A stretch of 64,000 nucleotides of DNA from NCBI GenBank assembly GCA_022402465.1, contig JAKRSH010000029.1, positions 3,273 to 67,272 of the forward strand. Direction: 5' to 3'. The notes below the pieces were generated by a model that saw only the letters and a list, made by a program, of their open reading frames with translations, made no database searches and was not told where the DNA came from. The position numbers and the translations under genes were made by a program. Positions within the stretch are counted from its first letter, which is position 1. The number at the start of each line of letters is the position of its first letter. The stretch is from Leptospiraceae bacterium (GTDB lineage Bacteria; Spirochaetota; Leptospiria; Leptospirales; Leptospiraceae). Below, in pieces: positions 1-9,979 of this stretch.

Positions 1-62
1 TAGGGATTAGGGATTAGGGATTAGGGATTAGGGATTAGGGATTAGGGATTAGGGATTAGGGA
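1..62. repeat. TAGGGAT tandem repeat (telomere-like heptamer)
   Basis: A perfect 7-bp unit, TAGGGAT, is repeated almost nine times and then degenerates at TAGGGAGAC. The array begins at the window edge, so its true length is unknown. It lies just beyond the hairpin block downstream of the minus-strand tRNA-Gly gene. Seen directly; no function is claimed. Confidence 0.95.
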
Positions 63-146
63 GACTCGTTCGTCGAACTTCGTCTCTGAAACTTTCTACC
101 GCCCGTTGGCTACCGAAAGTTTCAATGGGCTCAGGGACTACGTCCC
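61..146. repeat. Cluster of three inverted repeats next to tRNA-Gly
   Basis: Three hairpins lie side by side. GAGAC at 61-65 pairs with GTCTC at 82-86, with an inner GTTCG/CGAAC stem. GAAACTTTC at 88-96 pairs with GAAAGTTTC at 114-122, enclosing a GC-rich core. GGGAC at 134-138 pairs with GTCCC at 142-146. Read on the minus strand they follow the tRNA-Gly gene directly, so they could shape the end of its transcript. They could equally be part of a repeated intergenic element. The GC content is well above that of the surrounding DNA. Confidence 0.7.
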
Positions 147-153
147 TTCTTCC

Positions 154-224
154 TGCGGGCGAAGGGACTCGAACCCTCGCCAGAAGCTTGGAAGGCTGCT
201 GTGCTACCGTTACACCACACCCGC
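154..224 (-). tRNA. tRNA-Gly (TCC anticodon)
   Basis: The minus strand folds into a full cloverleaf. Acceptor GCGGGTG pairs with CGCCCGC, the D-loop contains GGTA, the anticodon loop is CTTCCAA (anticodon TCC), and the T-arm is GAGGG-TTCGAGT-CCCTT, with discriminator A. The 3' CCA is not encoded. The anticodon stem GCAGC/GCTTC contains one C-U mismatch at its second pair. The plus-strand frame across this gene is only an antisense reading of the tRNA. Confidence 0.95.
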
Positions 225-315
225 AAATGTGGTACCAGTCTTTTTCAAGGCTTGCCTATGTCAAATATTTTGGTTTTTGAATCGCTTTTAAATTCAAGAT
301 CTGAAGAATTGAATC

Positions 316-1494
316 ATGATTTCAAAATTCTACGAAGAACTTAGATCCTTCAATGATTTAGATTCTGTGATAAATCCCTTAAACTACATAGAAGTTCCCA
401 ATAATTGGAGTGTTGTAATTACTGATGTAATCAATTCTACCGAGGCAATTGAAACAGGAAAATACAAGGATGTAAACATCGCAGGTGGCTTAGCTGCAAT
501 GGCATTGTCCAATTATTTTGGTAAAATGGAGTTTCCATTCCTTTTTGGAGGAGATGGAATTACTTTTCTGATTCCTAATGAATCCACAGAAGATGTAAAA
601 TCAATTTTAAACGACACAAAGAAAAAGGTGTATCACTTTTTCAAATTACGGCTAAGAGTTGGGATTGTTCCTTCTACTGTTCTGAAAGAAGCTAATAAAA
701 AAATATACATTGGCAAATGGAAAATAACAGATCATTATAACCAAGCCATTCTCATTGGAGATGGAGTTGAATATGTAGAAGATTTAGTAAAAAAAGTGAA
801 TTCAGAATACACAATCAACGATGATTTCCCTATTAAAATTGAAGCTAATTTTCAAGGATTTACATGTAGATGGAAAGATATACCTAGTCCCAATGGAGAA
901 ACGATCAATCTGATTGTCAAATTTCTATCTCATAAAAATGATCGTAGCTTGTATCAATCTGTACTTACAAATATAGAAATGATTTTAGGGGAAATAAATG
1001 ATTACCATCCGCTTTCCGAAACTAATCTTAAAGTTACAAGCAGTTATCAATCTTTAAGCAAAGAAGCTATTGCAAGCTCCCAACAGAAATCGGGATTTAA
1101 GAAATTTCTAGCACTACTTAAGATTTATCTAGAAACATTTGTAACTAGAATTGTTATGCTATTTCGCTTACCTCTTAAAGCACACTTTTACGAGTTAAAA
1201 AATTTAAAAAAATACCAAATAGAAGCTTCTGATTTTCGAAAATTTGATGGTAGTTTAAAAATGGTTCTTTCCTTAACACAAGAAAAGAGAACCAGTCTTG
1301 AAAATTACCTAGAGACAGAAGAAAAAAATGGAATCTTAGTTTTTGGGACACATATCTCTGATAGTGCGCTTCTTACTTGTTTAATGCACAGTGAATCCTC
1401 TAGCGAAGTTCATTTTGTAGATGGATCGAATGGTGGATACGCAATGGCTGCAAAAGTATTGAAACAAAAATTTGCAAGAATGCAAGCTGGCTAA
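316..1494 (+). CDS. DUF3095-family protein, nucleotide-cyclase-like
   Basis: This 392-residue soluble protein resembles the DUF3095 family. The N-terminal part carries VVITDVINSTEAIE near residues 33-46 and FGGDGITFLIP near 77-87. These resemble the two metal-binding aspartate motifs of class III nucleotide cyclases (DI..ST and GDG). A tyrosine/lysine-rich middle leads to a conserved C-terminal block, DGSLKMVL, near residue 312. The family has no established activity that I know of, so cyclase activity is inference from motif shape. The ATG has no strong Shine-Dalgarno sequence. A small membrane-protein gene starts 2 nt after the stop, so the two are probably co-transcribed. Confidence 0.8.
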   Translation: MISKFYEELRSFNDLDSVINPLNYIEVPNNWSVVITDVINSTEAIETGKYKDVNIAGGLAAMALSNYFGKMEFPFLFGGDGITFLIPNESTEDVKSILNDTKKKVYHFFKLRLRVGIVPSTVLKEANKKIYIGKWKITDHYNQAILIGDGVEYVEDLVKKVNSEYTINDDFPIKIEANFQGFTCRWKDIPSPNGETINLIVKFLSHKNDRSLYQSVLTNIEMILGEINDYHPLSETNLKVTSSYQSLSKEAIASSQQKSGFKKFLALLKIYLETFVTRIVMLFRLPLKAHFYELKNLKKYQIEASDFRKFDGSLKMVLSLTQEKRTSLENYLETEEKNGILVFGTHISDSALLTCLMHSESSSEVHFVDGSNGGYAMAAKVLKQKFARMQAG

Positions 1495-1496
1495 TC

Positions 1497-1928
1497 TTGA
1501 TCTACCAATTAGTTGTAATTCAACTATTTATTTCCTCCTCTTTAACAGGATTAATTTGGTTGGTTCAGCTAGTTCATTATCCAGGATTCGTTTTTCTAAG
1601 TGAAGAAAAGTTTCAGGACTTTCATAAATTCCATTCCAAGCAAATTTCATGGTTAGTGATTCCACTGATGATAAGTGAATTAGCAGCAGCAATTTATTGG
1701 ATATTTCTAGAAACAAATGTCTATTCGTGGGTCAATTTTATCTTTGTTTTGATTGCATGGCTGTCAACATTTCTGCTTTCTGTTCCCTTGCATAACCTGC
1801 TTTCTCAGGGAATGATGCTCAACACCATCATACATTTAATTTCAACCAATTGGATTCGAACATTTACTTGGACATGTAAATCCTTATTTCTACTTTTTTG
1901 TCTTTTAAATCGAAATCTCTTCCTGTAA
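1497..1928 (+). CDS. Small integral membrane protein, unknown function
   Basis: This 143-residue protein has four hydrophobic segments, near residues 5-25, 50-70, 77-95 and 125-140. Conserved-looking motifs sit in the loops: VQLVHYPGF after the first helix, VPLHNLLSQG after the third, and STNWIRTFTW before the last. The H-Y-P and N-W-x-R-T pattern resembles small four-helix membrane proteins of uncharacterised families. It starts with TTG 2 nt after the DUF3095 gene, without a clear ribosome-binding site, which suggests translational coupling. No function is assigned. Confidence 0.75.
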   Translation: MIYQLVVIQLFISSSLTGLIWLVQLVHYPGFVFLSEEKFQDFHKFHSKQISWLVIPLMISELAAAIYWIFLETNVYSWVNFIFVLIAWLSTFLLSVPLHNLLSQGMMLNTIIHLISTNWIRTFTWTCKSLFLLFCLLNRNLFL

Positions 1929-1970
1929 TTTTTTTCTAGTTCAAAAAGTTTGCTATTCCAAGCTAGTTCT

Positions 1971-3452
1971 ATGTCATTTACAAAATACCGAGAATTCTAC
2001 AACCGTATTCAAAATTACCGAGATATCCAAAGTTTACTTCAGTGGGATAGTGAAGTAATGATGCCTTCTTCAGGAAGGATGGCTAGATCTCACCAAATTG
2101 CAGAGATGAGCAAGCTAATACATGAACTATTTACGGGCGATGAATTTAAGCATTTGCTTGATAAAGCAGAAGAGGACATTTCCAAAAACTCAAACTATGA
2201 TAAAATCGATTTTAAAAAGAAAGAGTTGAAAGTAATTCAGGAAAGACTAGAAAAACAATCTAAACTTCCAACTGCATTCGTCCAAGAACTTTCCCAAAAA
2301 ACAAATATCGCCCAAGCAAAATGGGAAGAAGCAAAAGGTAAAAAAGATTTTTCCCTATTTTCCTCTACCTTAGAAGAATTGGTTGATCTCGCCATTCGAC
2401 AAGCTGATTTCTATGGTTATCATAAAGAGAGGTATGATGCCTTACTCGATGACTACGAAAAATCTGCAACTGGAGAATTTCTAGCTAACCTTTTTCAAGA
2501 CTTAAAAAAGGATTTAATTCCTATCGTCAGTAATGCGAAATCTTATCCAAATCCATTTACAAAAAAAGTACCTGCTGCTTTACAAAAAGTATTTTGTGAA
2601 TCTATCCCAACTTTTCTAGGATTAACCAGTGATTTATCCCGCTTAGATTCTAGTGCACATCCATTTTCTACAAGTCTTGGACCAAAAGATAAACGCATAA
2701 CAACAAGATATGATGAATCTGATCCTCTCTCTTCTATCTTTGGGGTAATGCATGAGACAGGGCATTCTTTGTACGAAGTTGGATTGTCTGAAATCCAAGA
2801 AGCCCCACATCCTTTAGCTGAATATCTTAGTTTGGGAATGCATGAATCACAGAGCAGACTTTGGGAAAACCAAGTTGGGCGTAGTGAAGAATTTTGGCAA
2901 TTTTACTATCCTACAGCCTTAGAAGCTTGGAATCTAAAAGAAAAAGATTTACCTTTTGAAAAAATGATTCAATCCATACGAAGTGTTGAAAAAACAAAAA
3001 TTCGTGTAGAAGCCGATCCTGTAACTTATAATCTCCATATTATTTTAAGATTCGAAATTGAAAGAGATCTCATTGCGCAAAAAATCAAAGTTACTGATTT
3101 GCCTGATATTTGGAATGCTAAAATGAAAGAATCTTTTGACTTGACGATAGATCATCCAGCAGAAGGAGTTCTTCAAGACGTACATTGGTCTATGGCTGCC
3201 TTTGGATATTTTCCAACTTATGCATTGGGAAATATTTATTCAGCGCAGTTGTATTCAGCTTTTCTAAAAACGGATCCAAATTTCCCAAAAACCTTAGCGA
3301 ATTCTGGAAATACAGCATCTTTGTTATCCTGGTTGAAAGAGAACGTCCACCACCAAGGGAAATTACTCTCCGTGGATGAACTAATGGAAAAAGCAACTGG
3401 CAGCAAACCATCAAGTAGATTTTTAGTGGAATCTCTTACCAACTTCCGCTAG
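1971..3452 (+). CDS. M32 family carboxypeptidase (carboxypeptidase Taq)
   Basis: This 493-residue protein is a zinc metallocarboxypeptidase that releases C-terminal residues from peptides, probably in the cytoplasm because no signal peptide is seen. The M32 signature is clear: HETGH near residues 261-265 supplies two zinc ligands and the catalytic Glu, and HESQSRLWEN near 290 supplies the third ligand region. Length matches the family (about 500). I chose the ATG at 1971 over an upstream TTG at 1950 because M32 proteins begin close to this point. The 3' end overlaps the convergent TPM-domain gene by 17 bp. Confidence 0.95.
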   Translation: MSFTKYREFYNRIQNYRDIQSLLQWDSEVMMPSSGRMARSHQIAEMSKLIHELFTGDEFKHLLDKAEEDISKNSNYDKIDFKKKELKVIQERLEKQSKLPTAFVQELSQKTNIAQAKWEEAKGKKDFSLFSSTLEELVDLAIRQADFYGYHKERYDALLDDYEKSATGEFLANLFQDLKKDLIPIVSNAKSYPNPFTKKVPAALQKVFCESIPTFLGLTSDLSRLDSSAHPFSTSLGPKDKRITTRYDESDPLSSIFGVMHETGHSLYEVGLSEIQEAPHPLAEYLSLGMHESQSRLWENQVGRSEEFWQFYYPTALEAWNLKEKDLPFEKMIQSIRSVEKTKIRVEADPVTYNLHIILRFEIERDLIAQKIKVTDLPDIWNAKMKESFDLTIDHPAEGVLQDVHWSMAAFGYFPTYALGNIYSAQLYSAFLKTDPNFPKTLANSGNTASLLSWLKENVHHQGKLLSVDELMEKATGSKPSSRFLVESLTNFR

Positions 3453-4362
3453 ATCCACCGCCACCAAAAGATCCTCCTCCTCCTGACCAACCACCGCCAG
3501 AGGAGGATCCTCCGCTGCTCGACCAGCCGCCACCCCCACCACCAGAAGAATTACCATGGATTATAGCTGCTAAAAGAACTACAGCAAAGAGAGACCCTAG
3601 AACAGAAAAACCTAATAGGCCGAGTATTGTATAAGTTCCAAATAATCCTGCAAATAAAAATACTACTGCAATCGAAAGCCAAGCATAAAGATATTTTTCC
3701 CCAAGAATAAATATAAAACCTATTATCAAAGCAATCACTCCCAAGAAACTTTGAAAAGGAGTAAGATCTTCTAAGACTCTGGATTCAATATCGCTATCGA
3801 AAACATCTGTTGTTGAGGGAGGCGGCAATTCCTCGCCACGAATTAAATTAGCAATCGCATCTACTCCTTCTGATATACCCTGATCAAAATTACCCTCTTT
3901 AAATCGTGGTGTAATTATTTCAGAAATAATCCTCCGAGCTAATGCATCAGGAATGACTCCTTCTAACCCATAACCAACCTCAATTCTAAGTCTTCGGTCA
4001 TTTTTTGCAACAAGTAAGATCACACCATCATCTACACCTTTGCGACCTATCTTTGCTGCTTCAGCAAGTCGAATCGAGTATTGCTCTATCTCTTCTGGTT
4101 TAGTTGTCGGAACGATGAGAACTTGGATCTGTGAGCCTTTTTCCTTTTGGAGAGTTAAAATTTTATTCGATATTTCTTGGATATATGATTGAGAAAGTGA
4201 ATTCGTTAAATCAATAACAGGAGAATTAAGAACTACTAATGATTGAATCTCTTGGGATTGTAAAACTCGAGTTTGGATAATTACGAATAAAAATAGTCCC
4301 AGGAAAAGATTTAGAATCCTTAATTGAGGATATTTTGCCTTTGGTGTTTTGCACTGATTCAT
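3436..4362 (-). CDS. TPM-domain (YgcG-like) membrane protein
   Basis: This 308-residue protein has an N-terminal signal/anchor segment near residues 12-35 and a TPM domain near 45-180. The domain includes the typical RKGVDDGVILLVAKNDRRLR and VGYGLEG patterns. Two or three transmembrane segments follow near 205-275, then a Gly/Ser/Trp-rich tail ending in a GGGSSGSW-type motif. The architecture matches the YgcG family, whose TPM domain has been linked to phosphatase or photosystem-repair roles elsewhere; the role here is unknown. AGAGG lies before the ATG. It follows hppA on the same strand after a putative terminator. Confidence 0.9.
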   Translation of the reverse strand: MNQCKTPKAKYPQLRILNLFLGLFLFVIIQTRVLQSQEIQSLVVLNSPVIDLTNSLSQSYIQEISNKILTLQKEKGSQIQVLIVPTTKPEEIEQYSIRLAEAAKIGRKGVDDGVILLVAKNDRRLRIEVGYGLEGVIPDALARRIISEIITPRFKEGNFDQGISEGVDAIANLIRGEELPPPSTTDVFDSDIESRVLEDLTPFQSFLGVIALIIGFIFILGEKYLYAWLSIAVVFLFAGLFGTYTILGLLGFSVLGSLFAVVLLAAIIHGNSSGGGGGGWSSSGGSSSGGGWSGGGGSFGGGGSSGSW

Positions 4363-4420
4363 ATTTGCCTCTTTCTTTTAAGTAACTCTATCATCTTTCT
4401 TTTTAGTCTGTTTAAATAAG

Positions 4421-4456
4421 AAATCCATTCAACCTTTTTATGAAGATTGAATGGAT
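4421..4456 (-). terminator. Putative terminator of hppA
   Basis: ATCCATTCAA at 4423-4432 pairs perfectly with TTGAATGGAT at 4447-4456, with a 14-nt loop. On the minus strand the stem is followed by a T-rich stretch (TTTCTTATTT). It lies just past the hppA stop and before the downstream TPM-domain gene on the same strand. Confidence 0.55.
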
Positions 4457-4488
4457 CTTAGGTATTTAATTATGGATTTTAAAAACTG

Positions 4489-6612
4489 TTATTTAAAAAA
4501 GTTTAATAGAACTCCACCATTTCTTACAAAAAATTCTGTAAACACCAAGCTGGTAATAGCCATCAATTTGATCAGAATATTAATAGCTGGCCCAGAAGTA
4601 TCTTTGAAAGGATCTCCCACTGTGTCCCCAACAACCGCAGCCTTATGTTGATCAGAACCTTTTTTGCCAATCTTCTCTATGTACTTCTTCGCATTATCCC
4701 AAGCTCCACCTGAGTTAGCAGAAGAAATAGCAAGAACTACACCTGATACCAAGGCACCAGCAAGCATACCAGCAAGCGATTTTACTCCAAAGAGATAGCC
4801 CATTACAATTGGGGATGCTAATACTAATACACCTGGAGCAATCATTTCTCGAAGAGAAGCATTCGTCGAAATATCAACGCATTTTGCATAATCAGGTTTG
4901 TTCTTTCCTTCCATGAGTCCTGGAATTTCTTTGAACTGTCTACGAACCTCAACAACCATATCTAATGCTGCCTTACCTACAGACTTCATCGTCATAGCAG
5001 AGAAAATAAATGGAAGCATAGCACCAAAGAGCAATCCGCCAAAAACGAGTGGATCTAAGAGTTCAATACTATTGAATTCAGAACTTTGTGATCTAGCTCT
5101 AGTGATAAAAGCCGCAAACAAGGCCAGTGATGTTAATGCAGCTGATCCAATTGCAAAACCCTTGCCAACTGCTGCTGTCGTATTCCCAGCCGCGTCTAAG
5201 GTATCTGTTCTATCACGAACATCTTTACCTAATTCTGCCATTTCAGCGATTCCACCAGCGTTGTCAGAAACAGGACCGTAGGCATCAATTGTAAGTCCGA
5301 TTGCAATTGTTGAAATCATTCCAATTGCAGAAATAGCAATCCCGTACATGCCAGCTATCATTGAAGAAACTACAATAGTGATTACTAAAATAACTACTGG
5401 GATTACTGATGATTTATATCCAAGAGCAAGACCATAAATAATATTCGTTGCCGCACCAGTTTCACAAGAATCAACAACTTCTCGAACTGGTTTGTAAGTA
5501 TGAGAAGTATAGATTTCAGTTATCCAACCTATCAACATTCCACCAAAGAGTCCAAAGAGTAAAGAAACATAAACATTCCACTTTGTGATCACTTGGCCAT
5601 TGATTTCAAATTCTTGGATCATGAAAATGTCAGTAACAAAATACATAATGATAGCTACTAAGAAAGTAGAAATCCACAACTGCAATTTCAAAGTCTTCTC
5701 TACATTGCCATCATCTTTCACTCTAGCAAAAAAGGATGTGATCAAGGATGCAGGAATACCAAAAGCTGAAATTAAGACAGGATAAAGTAGAGCTGTTATA
5801 TCAGCTGAAAGTGCTGCTGCTGTTGCACCTATCACTAAAGCCGCACAGGTTGCCTCTGCTGCCGATCCAAAAAGATCAGCTCCCATTCCTGCAATATCAC
5901 CTACGTTGTCTCCTACGTTATCAGCTATTGTTGCTGGGTTTCTTGGATCATCTTCTGGGATACCTTTTTCTACTTTACCAACAAGGTCAGCACCTACGTC
6001 TGCAGCCTTGGTATAGATACCACCACCAACTCTACCAAAAAGAGCTACTGAGGATCCGCCTAAACCATAACCTGCGAGAGCTTCCATTAAAATATGAATC
6101 TCAACATTTGGGTGCATTCCAGTGAAAAACATGAATAAGAGTATAAGACCTAAGATTGCAAGACCTATTAAGCCAAATCCCATTACAGCTCCAGCATCAA
6201 ATGCAACTCTGAAAGCTTTGCCAAGACTTGTCTTTGCAGCTTGCGCAGTTCTTACATTTCCCATAGTGGCAATCTTCATTCCAATAAAACCACATAAACA
6301 AGATATGGTTGCTCCCACTACAAAAGCTATAGAGGTATGGAATCCTTCTGTAAATTCAGTATTTGGATTATCCAAAAGAAGGAAGATCAAAACTGCCATA
6401 AAAGCGATAAACAAAGAAATAACTTTGTATTCACGAATCAAGAATGCCATCGCACCATCGGCGATTGCAGTTGAAATTTCTTTTAGTTTAACAGTTTCTG
6501 GAGAAGTATCACCTTCACCTCCAACTCTGATTGAAACGACTCTGTATGTATAAAATACAGCCGTAAGTATCGCCAAGAATGACATGGCGATGATTATGAA
6601 CTCTGGGCTCAT
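4489..6612 (-). CDS. hppA: K+-dependent membrane-bound pyrophosphatase (ion pump)
   Basis: This 707-residue protein has about 16 transmembrane helices. It hydrolyses pyrophosphate and pumps H+ or Na+ across the cytoplasmic membrane. The catalytic loop [16 protein letters not shown] followed by [19 protein letters not shown] is intact, as is a second Asp-rich motif, [14 protein letters not shown], near the C-terminus. The [10 protein letters not shown] motif has Ala where K+-independent enzymes have Lys, which places it in the K+-dependent class. H+ versus Na+ specificity cannot be settled by eye. AGAGGT precedes the ATG. It is the first gene of its unit, and divergent from the TPR gene. Confidence 0.97.
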   Translation of the reverse strand: MSPEFIIIAMSFLAILTAVFYTYRVVSIRVGGEGDTSPETVKLKEISTAIADGAMAFLIREYKVISLFIAFMAVLIFLLLDNPNTEFTEGFHTSIAFVVGATISCLCGFIGMKIATMGNVRTAQAAKTSLGKAFRVAFDAGAVMGFGLIGLAILGLILLFMFFTGMHPNVEIHILMEALAGYGLGGSSVALFGRVGGGIYTKAADVGADLVGKVEKGIPEDDPRNPATIADNVGDNVGDIAGMGADLFGSAAEATCAALVIGATAAALSADITALLYPVLISAFGIPASLITSFFARVKDDGNVEKTLKLQLWISTFLVAIIMYFVTDIFMIQEFEINGQVITKWNVYVSLLFGLFGGMLIGWITEIYTSHTYKPVREVVDSCETGAATNIIYGLALGYKSSVIPVVILVITIVVSSMIAGMYGIAISAIGMISTIAIGLTIDAYGPVSDNAGGIAEMAELGKDVRDRTDTLDAAGNTTAAVGKGFAIGSAALTSLALFAAFITRARSQSSEFNSIELLDPLVFGGLLFGAMLPFIFSAMTMKSVGKAALDMVVEVRRQFKEIPGLMEGKNKPDYAKCVDISTNASLREMIAPGVLVLASPIVMGYLFGVKSLAGMLAGALVSGVVLAISSANSGGAWDNAKKYIEKIGKKGSDQHKAAVVGDTVGDPFKDTSGPAINILIKLMAITSLVFTEFFVRNGGVLLNFFK

Positions 6613-6693
6613 AGATTACCTCTTTTTAAATTAAATAATGGTTTAAGCAGTGCAAAAACTTGATTTTTAACCAGATCTTCCGATGTAGAAACT

Positions 6694-7857
6694 ATGGTTC
6701 TGGTTTCGACACCTAATAAAAGACTTTTCCAAAATAATTCTAGTCTTTTTTGTTTTTTGTTTTTAATTTATTTTTGTTCTGTTTATCCTTTATTTTCTAA
6801 CTCATCTCCCTATTCTTATGATGAATTACTAAACCAAGCCACTACCAAAATGAATGCTTTTGATTACGGAAGAGCCTTAGATAGATTGGATTTAGCCTCA
6901 GGTAAAATAGAAAAACCAGATTATCGTTACTACACAATTCTAGGTGAAATTTATTTTCGAATGGGAAAGAAATTAGAAGCCTTAGAAGCATTTTCAAAAT
7001 CTTTAGAGATGGAACCTGGACAGATTGAGTTAATTGATAAACTCATAAATTTTTATGAGAAAGACAGACGTCCTAAAGAAGCTTTAGCATTCATTCAAAA
7101 GTATCTAAAATTTTTACCCAATGACAAAAATAAATTATTTCGTGGTGCCGTTCTTGCAAACAGAGTCGGAAATTATACATTAGGAAATTTATATTTAGTA
7201 AAATTAGAGACCGATTCAAAATATTCTCGTGAAAGATCTGCTATCATTGAACAACTTTATGAAAAAATAAATAACAAAGAATGGGATGTTGCTTTGAAAT
7301 CTGCTACAGAATACATTTTGTATTTTCCCAGAGAAGAAGTAATCCATGAATCTAAAATTCTTTGTGAACGTGCCTTGAACCTTGAGGCTATGGAATCTTC
7401 TATGGTTGATGCAACTGCAATTTTTCATGAAAATCCCAATCTTGCAATTCGATACGGAATCTTCTTACAAGAAAAAGAACGAATGCTTGAATCTTTGGCT
7501 GCTTTTCGAAGAGCTTTTGAACTTTCTTTAGATTACTCTGATCCTGGAAATAGAGAAGAAATATTTTTCCTTATTAGACAAGTATATACTTTTTTAAAAA
7601 GGGACCATGACGCAAATGCTATGAGTCAATTGAGTATACTCTCTAAAAAGATTAATTCATTAGATGAAAATGATATGGAGAAAGCTGTTCAATCTTTTCC
7701 TAAGAATCGAGAAATTTTAGTTTTAGGAATCTATTTTTATAAATCTAAGAATCAAATGGATAAATTGAAAATTTGGAAAAGCAAACTTGCAGAACGAGAT
7801 TTAGAAAATGAGGAAACAGAACTTGTAAAAGTAATTGGACCATTTTCTCATCAATGA
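6694..7857 (+). CDS. Exported TPR-repeat protein
   Basis: This 387-residue protein has a signal peptide (hydrophobic core near residues 17-33). Several tetratricopeptide-like helix pairs follow, clearest at residues 50-150 (YTILGEIYFRMGKKLEALEAF, then LIDKLINFYEKDRRPKEALAF). TPR proteins bind partner proteins. The partner here is unknown and no enzymatic motif is seen. It is divergent from hppA and convergent with acs (24 bp gap). The sequence TCCGATGT lies 7 nt before the ATG; it resembles a sigma-28 -10 element but lacks a convincing -35. Confidence 0.85.
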   Translation: MVLVSTPNKRLFQNNSSLFCFLFLIYFCSVYPLFSNSSPYSYDELLNQATTKMNAFDYGRALDRLDLASGKIEKPDYRYYTILGEIYFRMGKKLEALEAFSKSLEMEPGQIELIDKLINFYEKDRRPKEALAFIQKYLKFLPNDKNKLFRGAVLANRVGNYTLGNLYLVKLETDSKYSRERSAIIEQLYEKINNKEWDVALKSATEYILYFPREEVIHESKILCERALNLEAMESSMVDATAIFHENPNLAIRYGIFLQEKERMLESLAAFRRAFELSLDYSDPGNREEIFFLIRQVYTFLKRDHDANAMSQLSILSKKINSLDENDMEKAVQSFPKNREILVLGIYFYKSKNQMDKLKIWKSKLAERDLENEETELVKVIGPFSHQ

Positions 7858-7881
7858 TCCAATCTATTTTATTTTAAAAAA

Positions 7882-9846
7882 TCAACTATGGTATTTTTTC
7901 TTATCATCTATTAGGGTTTGAACTACTGATGGATCTGCCAAAGTTGAAATGTCACCTAGACTATCAAATTCACTGCATGCTATCTTTCGTAATATCCTTC
8001 GCATAATTTTACCAGATCGAGTTTTGGGAAGGCTAGGTGCCCAGTGAATTACATCAGGACGAGCAATTTTACCAATCATTTTTTCAACAAGCCCAATGAG
8101 TTCTTTCTTGAGAGAGTCATTTGTAATAACGCCTTGATTCACAGTTACATAAGCATAAATTGCTTGACCTTTGATATCATGAGGAAAGCCTACAACTGCT
8201 GCCTCTGCAACATTCTTGTGTTCAACCAAAGCAGATTCAACTTCTGCTGAACCGATTCTATGTCCTGAAACATTTAGCACATCATCCACTCGACCTGTGA
8301 TCCAGAAGTAACCATCTTTATCTCTTCGTGCTCCATCTCCTGTGAAATAGTAACCAGGGAATTGAGAAAAATATGTATCAAAAAATCTTTTAGGATCTCC
8401 ATAAACACCGCGCATCATAGAAGGCCAAGGCGCCTTGATGCATAGGTTTCCTGAGATTTCGCCTTTATCTGTAATTTCTTTGCCCTCATTATCAACTAAG
8501 ACTGGTTGAACCCCAAAGAAAGGCAAAGTAGCCGAACCTGGTTTTGTAGGGATAGCGCCTGGAATTGGAGTAATCATGATTGAACCTGTTTCAGTCTGCC
8601 ACCAAGTATCTACTATTGGGCATTGTTCTTTACCAATATTTTTGAAATACCACTCCCATGCTTCTGGATTTATAGGCTCACCAACTGTTCCAAGTAATCT
8701 AAGTGATTTTAAGGATTTGTTTTTTAATGGAGTCAAACCTTCTTTCGCTAAAGATCGAATGGCTGTTGGTGCAGTATAAAAAACATTCACAGAGTATTTA
8801 TCAATCACATCCCAAAATCTACCTGCATCAGGATATGTGGGAACACCTTCAAACATAAGGGAGGTAGCTCCATTGGAAAGTGGACCGTACAAAATGTAAC
8901 TGTGTCCTGTAATCCAACCTATGTCGGCTGTGCACCAATAGGTATCTTCTGGCTTATAATCAAATACAGAGTGAAAAGTAAGATTCGCGCCCAGCAAATA
9001 TCCACCTGTGGTATGAAGAACACCTTTAGGCTTACCAGTAGAACCTGATGTGTATAAAATAAATAATGGATCTTCTGATTCCATTTCAGCTGGAGCACAA
9101 TAATCAGATAGGGATTGATCCTTCATCAAAAAATGCCACCAATGGTCTCTACCTTCTTTCCATTGTAGATTTGTTTCGTCGGAGGTTCTACGTACAACTA
9201 TAACTGATTTTAACTTTTGTTTAGAATTTTGAATAGCAGTATCTATGTTCTTTTTGAGATCTATGCTTTTGCCACCCCTATATCCACCATCCGATGTAAT
9301 AACTAAAGTAGGCTTACAGTCATCTATCCTTCCTTGTAAGGCCTCTGGTGAAAATCCTCCAAACACAACAGAATGAACCGCTCCAATACGAGTGCAGGCA
9401 AGACAAGAAATAGCTAGTTCTGGAATCATAGGTAAATAAATAAGTATGCGATCTCCTTTTTTAACACCCTGCTTTTTAAGAACATTAGCAAATTTATTAA
9501 CTTCTCGATACAAATCATAGTAAGTTAGAACTTTCGATTCATCAGGGTGGTCTCCCTCCCAGATGATTGCAGCCTTATTTTTATGAATTCCTGTTATGTG
9601 ACGATCGAGACAATTGTAGGAAACATTTAATTTCCCTGATTCAAACCATTTTACTTTGGCATTTTTAAAATCATGAGATAAAACCTTTTTCCATTTAGAA
9701 AACCATGTTAGACGACTTGCTTGTTCTGCCCAGAATTTCTCAGGAGTATCTATCGACTTCTTATACATTTCATTGTATTGTTTTAAATTTAAGTTAGCGC
9801 TTTTCACAAATGAGTTGCTTGGTTTGATTTTTCTTTCCTCAGACAT
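7882..9846 (-). CDS. acs: Acetyl-CoA synthetase
   Basis: This cytoplasmic AMP-forming ligase (654 residues with the chosen start) activates acetate to acetyl-CoA. Visible motifs in order: [20 protein letters not shown] (ATP/AMP phosphate-binding loop), [15 protein letters not shown] (adenylate-binding), [18 protein letters not shown] (hinge), and [16 protein letters not shown] at the C-terminus, which carries the lysine acetylated in Acs regulation. I chose the ATG at 9846 over 9858 because GAGGG sits 5 nt upstream of it. Length matches the family (about 650). Confidence 0.97.
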   Translation of the reverse strand: MSEERKIKPSNSFVKSANLNLKQYNEMYKKSIDTPEKFWAEQASRLTWFSKWKKVLSHDFKNAKVKWFESGKLNVSYNCLDRHITGIHKNKAAIIWEGDHPDESKVLTYYDLYREVNKFANVLKKQGVKKGDRILIYLPMIPELAISCLACTRIGAVHSVVFGGFSPEALQGRIDDCKPTLVITSDGGYRGGKSIDLKKNIDTAIQNSKQKLKSVIVVRRTSDETNLQWKEGRDHWWHFLMKDQSLSDYCAPAEMESEDPLFILYTSGSTGKPKGVLHTTGGYLLGANLTFHSVFDYKPEDTYWCTADIGWITGHSYILYGPLSNGATSLMFEGVPTYPDAGRFWDVIDKYSVNVFYTAPTAIRSLAKEGLTPLKNKSLKSLRLLGTVGEPINPEAWEWYFKNIGKEQCPIVDTWWQTETGSIMITPIPGAIPTKPGSATLPFFGVQPVLVDNEGKEITDKGEISGNLCIKAPWPSMMRGVYGDPKRFFDTYFSQFPGYYFTGDGARRDKDGYFWITGRVDDVLNVSGHRIGSAEVESALVEHKNVAEAAVVGFPHDIKGQAIYAYVTVNQGVITNDSLKKELIGLVEKMIGKIARPDVIHWAPSLPKTRSGKIMRRILRKIACSEFDSLGDISTLADPSVVQTLIDDKKKYHS

Positions 9847-9979
9847 AAATACCCTCATACCGATTCTTAACTCACTGGTTTAGATTGTCTAGAAAAAACT
9901 AATCAAGAAGAAAGCATTCTTATATTTTTAAATTTTAAATATTACTTTTCGTTTAATTTGAGAATCATTCCCTAGTAGA

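Noticed and set aside
106-291. 61-residue plus-strand frame beginning MATESFNGLRDY
   Set aside because: It is the antisense reading of tRNA-Gly, a well-known spurious frame type.
4898-6553. Several plus-strand frames opposite hppA
   Set aside because: They are shadows of the pyrophosphatase gene with no domain or ribosome-binding site.
6660-6686. TTGATTTT-N11-TCCGATGT before the TPR gene as a fourth sigma-28 promoter
   Set aside because: Spacing fits but the -35 part is poor (5 of 8), so it is not strong enough to list.
9958-9969. TTGAGAATCATT before the glycosyltransferase as a second Fur box
   Set aside because: Only half of the palindrome is present.
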